In this document: in pieces, positions 34,101-46,663 of the stretch
Position numbering within the stretch: position 1 is the first letter of the stretch
How the letters are laid out: every line of letters begins with the position of its first letter
Assembly: GCA_032719365.1 (NCBI GenBank)
Contig: CM064866.1
Span: forward strand, 76,612,916-76,676,915
Direction of reading: 5' to 3'
Length of the DNA stretch: 64,000 nt
DNA from: Prinsepia uniflora
Taxonomy: Eukaryota > Streptophyta > Magnoliopsida > Rosales > Rosaceae
Made by a program: the position numbers and the translations under genes
Notes under the pieces: model-generated
Database searches by the model: none
The model's input: the letters and a program-made list of their open reading frames with translations, nothing else
Told to the model about the DNA's origin: nothing

Positions 34101-34764
34101 ACAACACAACACATGTGGTGGCTATGAAGGACCTGTTATTAAGTTGGAGAACATGGACTGGAGAACCATTAATGGGCCATTCGTTTCAGTCTGGGTTCAC
34201 AATGTGACTTGGGGAAGTGAAGACACAAAGGCAGCACCTGATGCCAAGGTAGGACAATACCATCTATTTCAGATACTTCTTGGAAAATTCTGTCAACTGA
34301 TGCTCGTGTAAAATCGAATAATTCACTCATATTTGTGCTGCTTTTCCCTGTTGGCTATGCAGTTCTCAGATGGTTATCTAGACGTGATCATTATGAAGGC
34401 TTGCCCAAAATTAGCCTTGCTCTCGTTGATGTCTGGGTTGAGCAGTGGAGGTCATGTCAATTCACCATATGTCTTATACTTCAAGGTCAGTAGTTTAAAC
34501 ATTTCGTCCACGTTTTGGTACATGTAAGAAATCAAGCTTTACCAACTTTTGCTTCTGTTTATCTGGCGGCAGGTGAAAGCACTCATAGTGGAACCTGGTC
34601 CTCGCACCGAGGACCCCACGAAGGGAGGGATAATAGACTCAGATGGTGAGGTCCTAGCTAGAGGCAATGGATCATACAAGTGTGACCAAAAGACACTGAT
34701 GGCTTATGATAAACTTCAAATAACTGTGGATCAAGGTTTAGCTACTCTATTTTCCCCAGCATAG
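31172..34764 (+). CDS. SPHK1: Sphingosine (long-chain base) kinase (10 exons, 481 aa)
   Basis: The enzyme phosphorylates sphingoid bases with ATP to give sphingosine-1-phosphate or phytosphingosine-1-phosphate, signals in plant guard-cell and stress responses. Exons: 31172-31502, 31829-31951, 32073-32173, 32586-32658, 32853-32939, 33068-33145, 33316-33386, 33982-34248, 34363-34485, 34573-34764; 1446 nt, in frame throughout, GT-AG. Features: a plant N-terminal region (1-110); the lipid-kinase catalytic domain opening with RLLIFVNPFGGSKSA (about 115-129); the ATP-site loop VSGDGILVEVVNG (about 177-189) with the conserved GDG; GTGNGMAKSLL (about 211-221); WGLVADVDIESEKYRWMGSARLDFY (about 264-288); and a C-terminal block with FSDGYLDVIIM ending DKLQITVDQGLATLFSP. 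Length agrees with the Arabidopsis enzyme (about 485 aa). All key motifs are present, so it is probably functional. The paralogous name is inferred from overall similarity. Confidence 0.95.
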
Positions 34765-35738
34765 ATAAATCTACCTTCTTTTTTTACCGTAGATTTAATT
34801 TTTGTTACACATTGAAATACCAAGCAGAAAAAAAGTTATCATTTTGTTTTTTCCACATTTTTTCACCCCATATAAAAAGCCGCAAGGAGGATACGAAGGA
34901 TTTGGATCGAAGAAGGCCTCATTCTTCGACATCTGCTTGCCGAAAAAAGTGGCTTTGTAACAAGTACCGATTGCGGGATTACCCTAGAAGTTACGCATAT
35001 GCAGTTTATCTTTCACTTTTTTGCTCGGATCTTTCAAATTTCTTTTGTTTTGAAACAGATGTTCCAAACTAAAATGTAAACATATATACATGATTACATC
35101 TCTTCTGCAATCCATTATACAAGTGAGTTTCAGATTTGGTCCCAGCTCTTTACTTTCAGCTGTACACAAGCCAATGGTCTCTCTTCTTGGGCCGGACGGA
35201 CAAAATATTGGGTGAGGCAGTCGTGTACTCATCATATACAGCGTGTATCTCAAAAAAGTACAACTGTGAGTGAATGTTACCGGATTAGGGCCTTATCAAT
35301 TTGGACTTCCCTGTACAGAGCTTTCGATCTCCTCGCTTTGCCCACTTGAAGAACATGGGATTAGTGGCGTTTTTGTAAGAATCTAAAAACTTTTTCCATG
35401 CACATGAAGTCATAGAAAAAAAAACACTATCCACAATGCATCTAATAAAACATGACTAATATTTAATGTTGGACACGATGAATATTAGAAGACCTGGTCT
35501 GTTCAATATGCCAGCCTTGCAATTCCTCTATTACTGTTGGGTGCATTTTTGCTCACCAGCTAATGCGCATTTTTGCACACCAGCCATCTGTTAAAATCAT
35601 TAAATACCCATGTCCGACCAAACCAAACCCCCACTCACCCAGAATCCAATTGCGGCGAAAGCCCATCCGTTCCGGTCAAAGTTTCTGTCAAGATAGGTGG
35701 ATCGACAGTGTTTTGCACTTTTTTTTTTTGTGGGAGTT
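34765..35738 (+). other. 3' flank of the sphingosine kinase gene
   Basis: Likely 3' UTR to about 35260, then intergenic DNA. A run of T (35720-35729) lies just before the next solo LTR. No gene is seen. Confidence 0.4.
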
Positions 35739-36364
35739 TGTTCGTATCTAAACTGGTCGGCTTGATCAAAGACCGAGAAAGCACTCCTTAGCAACCAAAC
35801 GTGTCAAATTCAAACAAATCAAAACTAACCGACCATAACTGATCTGCCAGGACCCCCCAAGCATCTTCCTGATCATAACAATAAGGCCAGAACAACATAT
35901 GCCGATCATACTTGATCGGTCAACCATCTACTCAGTCTAACCACTCACTCGGTCGGTCAGACCACTCACTCGGCCGGTCAGCACGAGGCAGACATACCTA
36001 TAGGCCGACCACATTTGCTCGCCCAGGCCCACTGACATGTTAGAAATGTTTCCTAAGACCACATCAGGACATGTGTCCGACATTTATCTCACATCGACAA
36101 ACACCAACAACCACATTCAATACTACTATAAATACAAAGGTATCCCCCTCCAAAAGGTAATGACAATTTTGCCCTCACGCTGACTAAATTACAACAGTAC
36201 TCTTTCTACTTAATCTCACTTAAACATCAGTGATTGTTAAGCCGACACCACACAGGTGTCCCTTTGCTCTTACCCTTTCCCTGTGCAGGCCTTACTATCC
36301 CGAGAGGAGCAGTCAAAGGTGCTCAGCGAGGCTGGTCTAAGTTGATCGATTTTTTGCATCAACC
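35739..36364 (+). mobile_element. Solo LTR, diverged member of the TGTTCGTACC family
   Basis: It starts TGTTCGTATCTAAACTGGTC and ends TTTTTGCATCAACC, flanked by GAGTT (35734-35738) and GAGTC (36365-36369), a duplication with one change. It shares the TATA region (CTATAAATACAAAGG) and the U5 part with the young element. A CGGTCGGTCAGACCACTCACT-type local duplication at about 35940-35985 makes it longer (626 bp). Confidence 0.8.
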
Positions 36365-36369
36365 GAGTC

Positions 36370-38830
36370 AATCCTGTTGAGACCAGAATGCACGATTGAA
36401 TTTGGGTCTGGGAACAAAATTGGCAGCAAAATATGAAGAGCTTTCATTTGGATTTCCAAGGGATTCGCTAAAAATTCCATTTATCTTTAATTGAATATAT
36501 GAGATGAGGGTTTTGGTGGTTCTTATTATCACCACCAGATATGCTACTAATAATCTTTCTCTTCATCACCACTAATTTTTCCAAAGAAATTAACAAGAGG
36601 AAAAATAAAATAAAAAATAAAAAATAAAAGGAAGATGGTTGCTGCCATGAGATTGGAGGTGGGACTGCCGAAGAGAACAATAGAATTCTGGGTAGGTGAG
36701 TGGTGCTTTAGCCGAACATGGGTGGCCGTGGCTAGGTGGGTAATTTGGTAATTTGCTTAATTTTTAAATAAATTATTAGTGACCATTTAATAAAGATAAG
36801 GACAATTAACTCATAGGTATATAAGTTTATTTAAAAACTAGTATATAGAAAAATTAAACTCATAGATCATTTAACTAGTTAAATGACTATATAATTTAAA
36901 ATACATCATAATTTTTATATAAATTACAACTAATGTCATCAAATTGTAAACTAATTCAAGAACAATATAAAAAGTACTTACCAAAATCTATCATGATTTA
37001 AACTTTACTTTTTATTATTAATTTTTTATTATAAGATTATATTGAGGATTATGAAAATATTACTTCTATTTATATATATATTTTTTCACTTGCTCGTTTT
37101 AAAGGTAATATGAATATCTAATATAACTTAAAGTAAGATAATTAAAAGCAATAATTCTTCAAAAATACTTTTAAATTTAAATATTCTTTATCTTCCGATA
37201 TTAAATAATTTGATTAATTTCGTATAGTTTAGGGTTTAATTCTTGAATTTTGTGCCAAAATTCAAAATTAAACCCTATGTCGTACGAGTTTCCACCACCA
37301 TCTCAACCCCACCCAAAAAAAAATCTATAACCTACTGTTGAACACTTGAACCCCAGACAATGCAGATTTTAATTTTAATTTTATAGAAAAAAAATTCAAT
37401 TCTAACTATATACAATATATATATATATATTATACATATATAATATTTATTATATGCATAATATAATAAAAGGCCCAATATGCAAAAAAAATCAAACATT
37501 AAGGGGCACATGATGCAAAGAGGACAAAAAAATGACACTGTTATTTTTATTTGTTTAAAAGAATTCTTAATAACTCATTCATTCTCTTTTTGAGCTATAA
37601 AAGGGTAGATTTGGAATTTATTACTTATAAATTCTGTTTAGGGACTTTTGAATAAAAACAGTTTGAGGTAAGGTCTTATTTTGTTTAATATACAAGTATT
37701 AAAAGTTTTAAATAAAAGTAAAAGTTTTTAAGAATGTAACAATGATTTGCTCTTTAGATAAATTGTTAAACTATAACTACACTATTTAATATAAATGGTT
37801 AATTATAGCAACAATAGTTAACCATAACTACGATTTTTTTGCTCATAATCGTGCAAAAATGTACCCATTAATTTTAGCTATCATTTATTAATTTTTTCAC
37901 TAATAGGACAAATGCAACATTATTCTTAATATTAACATACATAATGTTTATTTTTACACGTTTAAATATAATTCATCAATGTCTTATACTTGGTGATATA
38001 ATGAATATTAAGGCCATGTATACTTGGTGATATGATGAATCAACTCCATAATTAAAGAACGTATTGGAAAACTATACTACAATATAAAATAATTGATTCA
38101 TGGTCCTAATTACCCCCACCCCCAACAATTATATATGCCATGAAATGCAAATGCGCTAATGCTAATGAATGATAACAACAATTATGTATAGCATATATAT
38201 ATATATGTGTGTGTGAGAGAGAGACAATGATGGCACCTAGCTGGCTAGCTACAACATAATATCACTCATCATGGCAACGTGAACATGCCGGAATGAGAGT
38301 TATCTCAATATAGAATGTGGATCTGCAAATTTTTTCTCTATTTAATTTGATAAAGATCAAACAATTCTATCAAAGTGAGTATGATTGTATGTGTGATTAT
38401 ATCTACTAGAATCTAGAATTAGTAGACCCATTAAGCCAAAAATGCGAATTAGGATAATATATACTTGCATTAATTTTGATTTATTAAATTATATTAATTT
38501 GAAATGTTTATTTTTAGACTATTATTTCAAAATATAGATTTGCAAAAAATCAATAAAAATATAAGTTATTTAGTCATATATATATTAAATAAATCAATAA
38601 TATATATGATAATAGTTAAAATCCTTGTGATAGAATATTTATTTTATTAATACATATAAATAATTAAATAATCTCCAATTTAATGATGTAACGACATTAA
38701 AAATATCAGAAAATCAAGTAAGCTTTCTTATACTAGTTGAGCGAGAAAGCGCCTCTCAAGATAGAGCGCATGTGTATATGCCGGCCGCTTCATGTCTTAA
38801 AATCTGTTCGAAACTTTCAGTTCGATTTAA

Positions 38831-38866
<36 letters not shown>

Positions 38867-40381
38867 TAGACTCAAATATATACCTTTTAAGTTTTAACTT
38901 GCATGTGTAATTTGGTTCCAACCTCGTAATCCTCCACATAAGTTTATATACACATTGATTTTTGCTTGATGCATTCATCTCATGTCAGTACTAATAAGTC
39001 ATCACTAAAAAAAGGACAATAATATAAGGTGATCATATTTATAAACTATTTTTATAAATCACATACTAATATATGTAAGATTTACTCAAATAAATTACGG
39101 TGGTATGATTTACTCAAATAAATTACGGTTGTTTGTATTCATGTGTGTTTTATAATGTGATCTCCCTAACATTTTTTTAAAAAACGCGTTTGCAATTAAA
39201 CTAGCTAGCTAATCCATGTAGAATAATATTGATTATACTTTAAATGATACCGCAATAACCAAACTTGTCGTCATCACATATCAATTTACATATATGATTG
39301 ATCGTAGGTGTTGCATATTTCTTTTCCCGGCCTTTTGTAGTTATCTTACAAATCACTTCCTTATGATGAATCCTAGATCATGTATATATATATATATATA
39401 ATGTAGATACTGCCCAATCTCAATGCCAAATTGTCAACGATATCATATATATTGAGTTTCAATGTTGTTTTTTCTTAGAGTTCAATACAGAGACGGGGCA
39501 CAGTTATGGGCTGGGTGGCTGTAGCCCATTTCACTTAACTGATACCCATTAAAAATAGCCCTACCCAATTATAAAAAAAAAAAAAAGTAGTTTGAATTTT
39601 AAAGTAAAACTGCAGGTTGCAACTCTCTCCCTCACAACTCTCACACTCACGGGAAAGAAGAAAAAAACTTAAGAACAAAAGGTATGCAGCAGCCCCATTT
39701 TAATTCATTTTTTCTTCAAGCTTTATCCATCATTTTAATTCAATTTTTCTTCAAGCCTTATTCAAAACATAAAGTATTACTCTCTAATTTTAGTTTTAAA
39801 TCTAAATTGAATGTAGGGTTTTGGTTTGGGAATATAAGGATTAGAGATTTTTTTTTAGGTTTGATAATTTGAAATTTGAATGTTGAAATTGGGCTTTATG
39901 TAGAAGTAATTTAGACATTGACTTATTGAGTGAAGATTGTGGCTATGAAAATTCAATTCACATGCTAGTTGCTATTATGGGAAGCAATGTTAGTAAATCA
40001 ATTTTTTTTCCCTAATTGTTGATATTAAATGTTTGATTTAATTGGATAAAGCTGATTTTTTTTTTAAATGTATATTGTTGCAATTGTGAAATTGATTTAT
40101 TTTGCTTTTCTTGATTAGTTGGCTAGTAGAACTTCTTGTTCTTAGTTTTTTCTTTGTGGCTTTGTGTTTGTGAATTTTTTTATAACAATTTGTGTTGATA
40201 GATTTTGTTATGTGTATGAAGAGATAATTGAGGATTTTGATGCTATTAAGACTCGAAGGGTACAATTTAAAATTAGAAAGTAATAATTTGTACTTGAATT
40301 GCATGTTTAATTATGGTTTTTGTTGTAATTTTACTATCAAACTTTTATTTGCGTATGTACGTAGATGCATTTAAGGGTAAG
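36370..40381. other. AT-rich intergenic DNA with microsatellites
   Basis: No coding region could be supported over 4 kb. Simple repeats are a compound AT/GT/GA tract at about 38192-38224, an (AAT)n tract at about 38830-38868 and an (AT)n tract at about 39381-39401. The stretch 39590-39690 (CT-rich, CACTCACGGGAAAGAAG) looks like a leader but is followed by no convincing ORF and is broken at 40381 by a solo LTR. Confidence 0.4.
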
Positions 40382-40599
40382 TGTAATGACCCGGAAATTC
40401 AAAAAGGGAAAGTTCGGGAATTTTGAAGGAAAATGACGATTTTGCCCCTGAAATTGGGCGAACGATTGACTTTTTATTCGAGCGGTCAACGGACTTTGAC
40501 CGATGACCGTGACGTAGTACGGGACGTCACGAGTTCATAGACAGGTGGCATGTCCAATTCCGGTATTCGAGGAGAAAGTTATGACGTGCGGAGAAAGTT

Positions 40600-41061
40600 A
40601 TCCCGGTTTGTTCGGTTAATCGAGCCCGATTCCGTGACCATAACTTCGTCGTCGAATCTCCGATTTCGGCATGCCGCCTGTCGTTGGATTCGTATCGACG
40701 AGACCTACGTAACGGTCCTTGGCCCTCGTCCGTTGGATTTCCCGGCCAAAAAGTCAACATTTGGCCCCTACTATGCCAAATTACCAAAATGCCCCTCATC
40801 TTCCGATCATCATAACTTTCACTACGAATGTCGGAATCAAACGTGCCACCTGTCTATGAACTCGTGACGTCCCGAACTACGTCATAGTCATCGGTCAAAG
40901 TCCGTTTGACCGCCCGAACTAAAAGTCAACATTTTGCCCACGCTAGGGGCAAAACGGTCATTTTGCACGTTTCGTCCGATTTCACTCAACTAATCCCCGA
41001 TTAGTCATTCTAGATCATGATTAATTCATATTCAATCCCGATATTCGGGACGGGTCATTAC
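40600..41061 (-). repeat. Inverted copy of the LTR 5' region inside solo LTR E
   Basis: Read on the minus strand from 41061, the sequence begins TGTAATGACCCGTCCCG and follows the LTR start. The block GACGTAGTTCGGGACGTCAC then CGAGTTCATAGACAGGTGGCA, seen forward at 40510-40550, recurs here reversed at 40837-40885. Beyond 41062 the LTR resumes in forward direction. The outer and inner copies thus form a foldback about 680 bp long. Confidence 0.8.
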
Positions 41062-42792
41062 ATGGGTAGGTCTCGGGATGCTAAATCCGTAGACAGGCGG
41101 CATGCGTCAATCGGGGTCCGAACGAAAACGTTATGGGTCTAGAACGATTAGGGGTATTTTGGTAAATTGTGAGAACAAGGTTAAAATGGTAATTTGGGCC
41201 GTCAAAGTCCTAGGGGGTGAAATTAGTTGATATTAAATGGGCTAAAGGGCTGATTCAGCCAAATGGGGATAAAGATTAATTCTCAATTGACATTTGTCAA
41301 TTGTTAGAATGAATTAGTGGCTAAATGCCTAATACGAACAAACAAAACCGCCCATTCCCCTTTGAAATTGTTTTGATCAAATTGATCGGTAAAGGGGACA
41401 AATAGATGGTACCTGAGATGGGAAGAGGAAATCAGAGAGAAAAACGAGTAGAATTAAAGGGATAATTGAAGGAAATCAAACTGTAAACCCGAGAACAAAC
41501 CCGAAAATAGCTTTAAGAAAGCTTGGATCGAATTTGATGTTGTGCGTGTTTTTGAGTGAAATTGAGGTTGTATTTAACCTTCTGGGAGTGAGACGAGTCG
41601 AACTGGATCAAGAACGAAGGAAATTAAGGTTGTTTTGGCTTCGAACAGAGAGGGGGAAAGCTTCGGATTTGTGAGCTTGAGTTGTGGAATTAAAGCCATG
41701 GAACCATGAAATTGATCAGGGGAATATGTTTATAAGGATCCAACGATGCTTCTAGATGCATCAATTGAATGAAACAGGTGAGAATTTGGGACGATTGGCT
41801 GATGAACAGTGCTTCGGTGTTCTTCGCAAATCGAGTTTGAGTCGAAGGGATTGAGGTAAGTTAACACCTAATTGATTGTACAAAACTTCAATTGAGACTA
41901 TGACGATGCTAATGGATGGTTGAATTGTAGAAATTGATGTCGAATTGATGGCAATCGAACCGGGTTACCTTGCGGGTCGTAGGCTCCGTTTATCAGAGAA
42001 ACGGGTTGGAACGATCAATGTTCACTGAACTGTAGCAGGCGCGTGGCAACCACGCGCAGCCACTCACGGCGGCGCGTGGGGCGCGTGAGGGGGAATCCCG
42101 AGGTGAGTTCAACATGAAACTTGTCCTAATTGATGTAACGAACATTTTTGGTGTTGGTTGCGAGTCGATCGGACGCCGTCTCGATAATGTTTCGAGGGTC
42201 CGAAGGTTTATGTTATGTATTAAATTAATATTAAATTCCCGGAAAATTACGAGAAATTAGTATGATGTAAATTGAGTCCTTAGTGACCTTGAGTAATGAT
42301 TTTGGACAGGATTCGGAATTCCTGGCAAGTGTCGGAAATTACGGAAACGCGTGTAGCGCGGGAAACGAGCAATTGGACGGTGTGTGAGTGGACGTTTGTT
42401 TTATAAATTGATATGCATGCATAGTTAAATGTTTTATATGATTTATGGCATGATTTGAATTGCAATGATTTGATATGATTATTTTGAGATTTAATGATTA
42501 TTTTAATCGATGCTTCGGGCAAGTTTTTCGAGAAAATGTGAAATGATTGTTTTGGGCGGAGGCCCAGGATTTGTGACTGGTTTTGGCTTGGATTATGAAT
42601 TGGGAATTGATTTAATAGATTTGTGATGTTTTCGGATATGATTTTACGGATTTGCGTGTATTGAATTATTTAATGATTTTACGGATTGACGAGAAATGAG
42701 ATTTGGGCATATGGCCCCGTGATAGTGATTTTGACATGGTTTTGATACTTGATTTGAAATAATGCTTTTGATTGTGTATTGATGTTTGATGA

Positions 42793-42960
42793 CTCCAGAT
42801 GTGTAATTCATGGAGGGACTCCAGATGCGTAATTCCTGGAGAGACCGGATGTGTAATTCCCGGTGAGGCTGGATGTGTAATTCCCACCAATGGATGACGA
42901 CTCTGGATGTGTAATTCCCAGAGGATCCTCGGATGTGTAATTCCCGAGTTATATGCTTTA
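42793..42960 (+). repeat. Hairpin array with constant loop, LTR copy E
   Basis: At least five inverted repeats share an ATGTGTAATTC-type loop but have different, matching stems: CTCCA/TGGAG, CTCCAG/CTGGAG, ACCGG/CCGGT, CTCTGG/CCAGAG and CTCGG/CCGAG. One unit (GGCTGGATGTGTAATTCCCA) pairs poorly. Confidence 0.85.
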
Positions 42961-43646
42961 TTATTGTGGTGAACTGATTTTATGAAATGATTTAAATAAT
43001 TTATGTGCTTTTCCCTATGCATGCATGATTTGTAAAACTGGAGGGTAACAGACGTGTTTAAAATGTGTTTTACATGATATTATTTTTGTCCACTCACACC
43101 TTTGTTTTTTATGACCCTCCAGGCCGTGACACAACGTTCGGGGTTGATCTCGAGGCGGAAGCATGAGTGGAAATTAGCGCAGCTATCCCTTGTCTGATAA
43201 GTGCTGAAGGATCGTTTCGGGACTTCAGTTGACTTGTCAGACGGGAGCAGGACCGGACACGGTTATCGAGGTCCAGTTGGGACGGGTCCTGTTAGTAAGA
43301 CTTATTACGTCCCCCTGATTAGGTGTATCCTTTTATGTTTATTAATGAAGTTCACTTGTACCGTGGAGTTTCTTCAAAATTTAGTATATAAATTTAGCCC
43401 ATCCGAAATTTAGAGTCAGGAACCGTCACTGGTTCAATATGAGACTTGCTCTTGTACAACAAGTGAAAAATAACACTAAAAATTAATTTAGTCCGTATAC
43501 ATACTACGTACTAAGAAATCGAGCTGTTATTTTCAAATGCCGAATTTATTAGTGTACATATAACTGATAAAAATTTGAAATTTTCTGGAAGCACTTTGTA
43601 GTTAGGAAGAAGCCGCACTATCCCAAACAAAGATTAGATTCATGCT

Positions 43647-44181
43647 AGGGGTGGCAATGGGTCGTGTCGTGTCTGGTTCGTGTCGTGTCATGAATTCTGT
43701 TTTACCCATTTATACTCAACCCGAACCCGACCCGTTTAATAATCGTGTCAAAAATGTCCAACCCGACTCGACCTGTTAATAACATGTGTAACCTATTTAA
43801 TAAACAGGTCATATTCAAAACTCAATTAACCTATTACTCGTTTAACCTGTTTAATATGTTTAACTTATTTAAATTATAAGATTTAATAAGTATTTAGGTA
43901 GGTAAATGGGTAGATATATGAGTTAGTAATGACACGTTTATTAAATGAGTAACTATATAAGCCAATATACGGGTTAACCTGTTAATCCGAAATCTACCCA
44001 TTTAATTATTAAACGGGTTAACAGGTCATTATACGGGTTAACAAATTGACCCGAAATCCACCCGTTTATTAAACGGGTCATAACGGGTTGACTCGAAAAT
44101 GACTCGAAATTTTAATCGTGTGAGTTGATCCGGATAAATTTCGTGCGAATTTTGAGTCGTGTCAAAAATTACCACCCTTAA
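43647..44181. mobile_element. Non-autonomous hAT element, about 535 bp
   Basis: The ends are AGGGGTGGCAA and the inverted TTACCACCCTTA, flanked by the exact 8-bp duplication TTCATGCT (43639-43646 and 44182-44189), the duplication length typical of hAT. The interior is filled with GGGTCGTGTCGTGTC/CGGGTTAAC-type motifs common in such plant elements. There is no transposase ORF. Confidence 0.85.
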
Positions 44182-44354
44182 TTCATGCTTCAGATGTGGT
44201 GATATCTCATAATATTTTTTCCAAGATAAATAAAAATCAATGATATAATCAATAAATGAAAGCCAATAACGACACTTGGTATGAATGGCATTGGGGAAAA
44301 GGAAAACAGCTAAGGTAACACAAGTACAAAATATTTTTGGTATTATCTCTGTGC

Positions 44355-44448
44355 ATGGATTATCGATAACATTCACACACATGCATGTATTATATGTACA
44401 AATGGATAATCGATAACATTCACACACATGCATGTATTATATGTACAA
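44355..44448. repeat. 47-bp tandem duplication
   Basis: The unit ATGGATTATCGATAACATTC … TGTACAA is present twice in direct contact, with one substitution (TTATC/TAATC). No known family was recognised. Confidence 0.9.
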
Positions 44449-46647
44449 ATGGATGACCTAGAAACCAAAGGCCCTTTATCTCTTTCAATATGTGTACAAA
44501 CCTGTCAATGTGTGTGGAGGGAGGGGGTGGGGCGGAGGGGTGGGTACATGTGGCTGTCCATCGATGTCGCATCACTAAAATTCAATGCTTGTTAAGCTTC
44601 CTCCTAGGACAACAAGGAAACACAACATTGTTATACTAGAAATTTTTAGATGTGGCCGAGAGGGATTTTTTATTTATTTTTTATCATCATCACGACTCAC
44701 ATCACATTAGAATTTATTAATTATTACTATTTATCATGATATGGTCAATCGAATAATAATAATAATAATATGTTCTAAATCAATAAATGCTTTATTGGAT
44801 AAGTTTGCTTTGTCCTTAGTTAGCTAGCTAGTTTAGTTTGACAATTATTAGTTTAGTTTCCAACTACAAATAACATGCTCTTTTTTCTTCGTCGAATTAA
44901 ATAATATGTTCGAAAAATAAAAATATCATCATGGTTTAAAATATCATGATATTCGACATTTAATTCGTTTTTATATGCTATGGATGCGTGACAATTTTTT
45001 TTTAACCAAAAGAAAATTGCTAATAACATTTAGTTCAGACACTTATATATATTTTTAATTATTTTAATGAATTATCATAATTTTTATTTTTATTTTCTAA
45101 AACATTCCCCCAACGTTTTGAGTGGAAGTCTCGATATAGTGAGAAAGGAATGGAAGACGAAGTCAAAGCAAAAGAAGTAGCGTTACGCAGTAGGCATACT
45201 TGCATGACCTTGGCGGGCCATGCAGGTGATTATTCCCCCACGTCCACACCACACTCAGCTTGTAAAGCGACCAAACTTGTGCGACTATTCAAACCTCCAA
45301 ACTCGCTCTCTCCATCCACCTTTATCACACTCCACTAGTCCCACCCAGCAAGTCCAACCTCCCTTTAAATTACCAAAATACCCCGCTTCTTGTTATTAGC
45401 TTAAGTGGCCAATACACGTCTGTCAGTGGATTTTTCAGATGAAATGGAATTTTGATCCGATGCCGCGGCCATAACGTCAATCATCATCAATACTGAGTAT
45501 TAAATTATGAAAAATGCCTCCTCAATTACTCGCTGGTTTTAATCTTAAACTTTTCTAAAAAAAAGAAAAAAAAGACACCTACGTAATGCAATAGTATACA
45601 AGACATTTATAAAAAAGAATAAAAGTAAATACAAGGCAGGCTAATTATAATAAATATATATAAGATAATTTCATTAAATAAAAAATTTGAAACCAGAAAA
45701 GTTTCCACAAATTATAAAATTCTTTTGGTTTAATAATATTTTTATATAAAAATAATCTAAAAGAAATAAAAAAGCATATTATATTACAATGCTATAAAAT
45801 AAAATAAAAAATAAAAAAGCATATTATATTATATTACAATGCTCCTGAAAAAAAAATCAAAAATTATATTATATCACAATGCTACAAAATAAATATTATT
45901 AATTCGAGAAATAATTATGATTGACGGCTGAATTAAATGTCTTTATTCCCGCATAATAACTGTATATATTACTATTTTAAACAATTATATAAAATAATTT
46001 TTATGTAAATTGAAACAGATTGATAATTATTTATTTATTCATATGTTTAAATTTTTTTAATAATAAATCTATATCTATAAATAAAACCGATAATCACCAC
46101 TCACCATATTTTTCCAATTAAAATTGATAATTATTTTTGACAAATAGACTATTGAATAATCGTGAGATTAATTTGTTGTAAATATAAATTTTACATGATA
46201 TTCTACCAAACCAACTTCAATGGTACATAAAATAAAGTGAATAACTAATCATTAAAAGTAGATGTACCAATTTCCGATCCATATTCCATCGAGAAAAAGT
46301 GCGAGGGAAAGTGACGACCGGGAGAGAAGCGACGACGCCAAACATAAGGGCATGTCTGGGCTTACCCTTTTTCAGGCCTGTTTATTTTTAAATATTTTCA
46401 ACAAAATAAAATATTAAAAATATAGTTTAGACGCATTTATTTACTCTCTCACTTCTAAAATAAAAACAATTTTGTTCCTCTCTCTCTAAAACCCTCTCCA
46501 ACTTCCTCTGTCTCTGTCTCTCGCTCTATATGATTACGTACAGATCAGGCCGAAACCAGCGCCTTGATTTCTTTACACTTCTCTTGCGCTCTTCTGTCTC
46601 TCTCTGCAACACCTCCACTGCTTAATTTCTAGGGTTTAGTTTCTTAT
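44449..46647. other. AT-rich intergenic DNA and VAL promoter
   Basis: No gene is supported. A short duplicated block with AAAAAAGCATATTATATT recurs at about 45770 and 45815. The last 200 bp before the gene is CT-rich (TCTCTGTCTCTGTCTCTCGC), typical of a plant leader. Confidence 0.4.
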
Positions 46648-46662
46648 ATGAGGAGCTTCTAA
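46648..46662 (+). other. Five-codon upstream ORF (ATG AGG AGC TTC TAA) before VAL
   Basis: The upstream ATG and its stop lie in the leader, and the stop ends one base before the main ATG at 46664. The two frames differ. Such a tight minimal uORF would be expected to lower initiation at the main start or force reinitiation, if the transcript begins upstream of 46648, which the CT-rich leader suggests. Confidence 0.55.
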
Positions 46663-46663
46663 G

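Larger units (their letters stand above)
40382..43294 (+). mobile_element. Solo LTR, 2913 bp (long-LTR family, copy E), with an inverted internal duplication
   Basis: It starts TGTAATGACCCG and ends GGGTCCTGTTA (the usual CA end changed to TA), flanked by the exact duplication GTAAG at 40377-40381 and 43295-43299. It carries the same GC-rich hairpin (GCGCGTGgcaacCACGCGC, about 42039-42057), donor-like GTGAGTGGAC (42384), hairpin array (42793-42960) and CCCTCCAG acceptor-like site (43122) as copy A. Near its left end an inverted copy of the LTR start is inserted, ending CGGGTCATTACA at about 41061. Confidence 0.88.

Noticed and set aside
42793..42960. Regularly spaced GATGTGTAATTCCC repeats that look like a CRISPR array
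   Set aside because: Repeats are too short and irregularly spaced, lie inside a plant LTR, and the spacers are the hairpin stems; this is not CRISPR.
45150..45338. 62-aa ORF in intergenic DNA
   Set aside because: Short, low similarity to anything known, no splice or promoter context.
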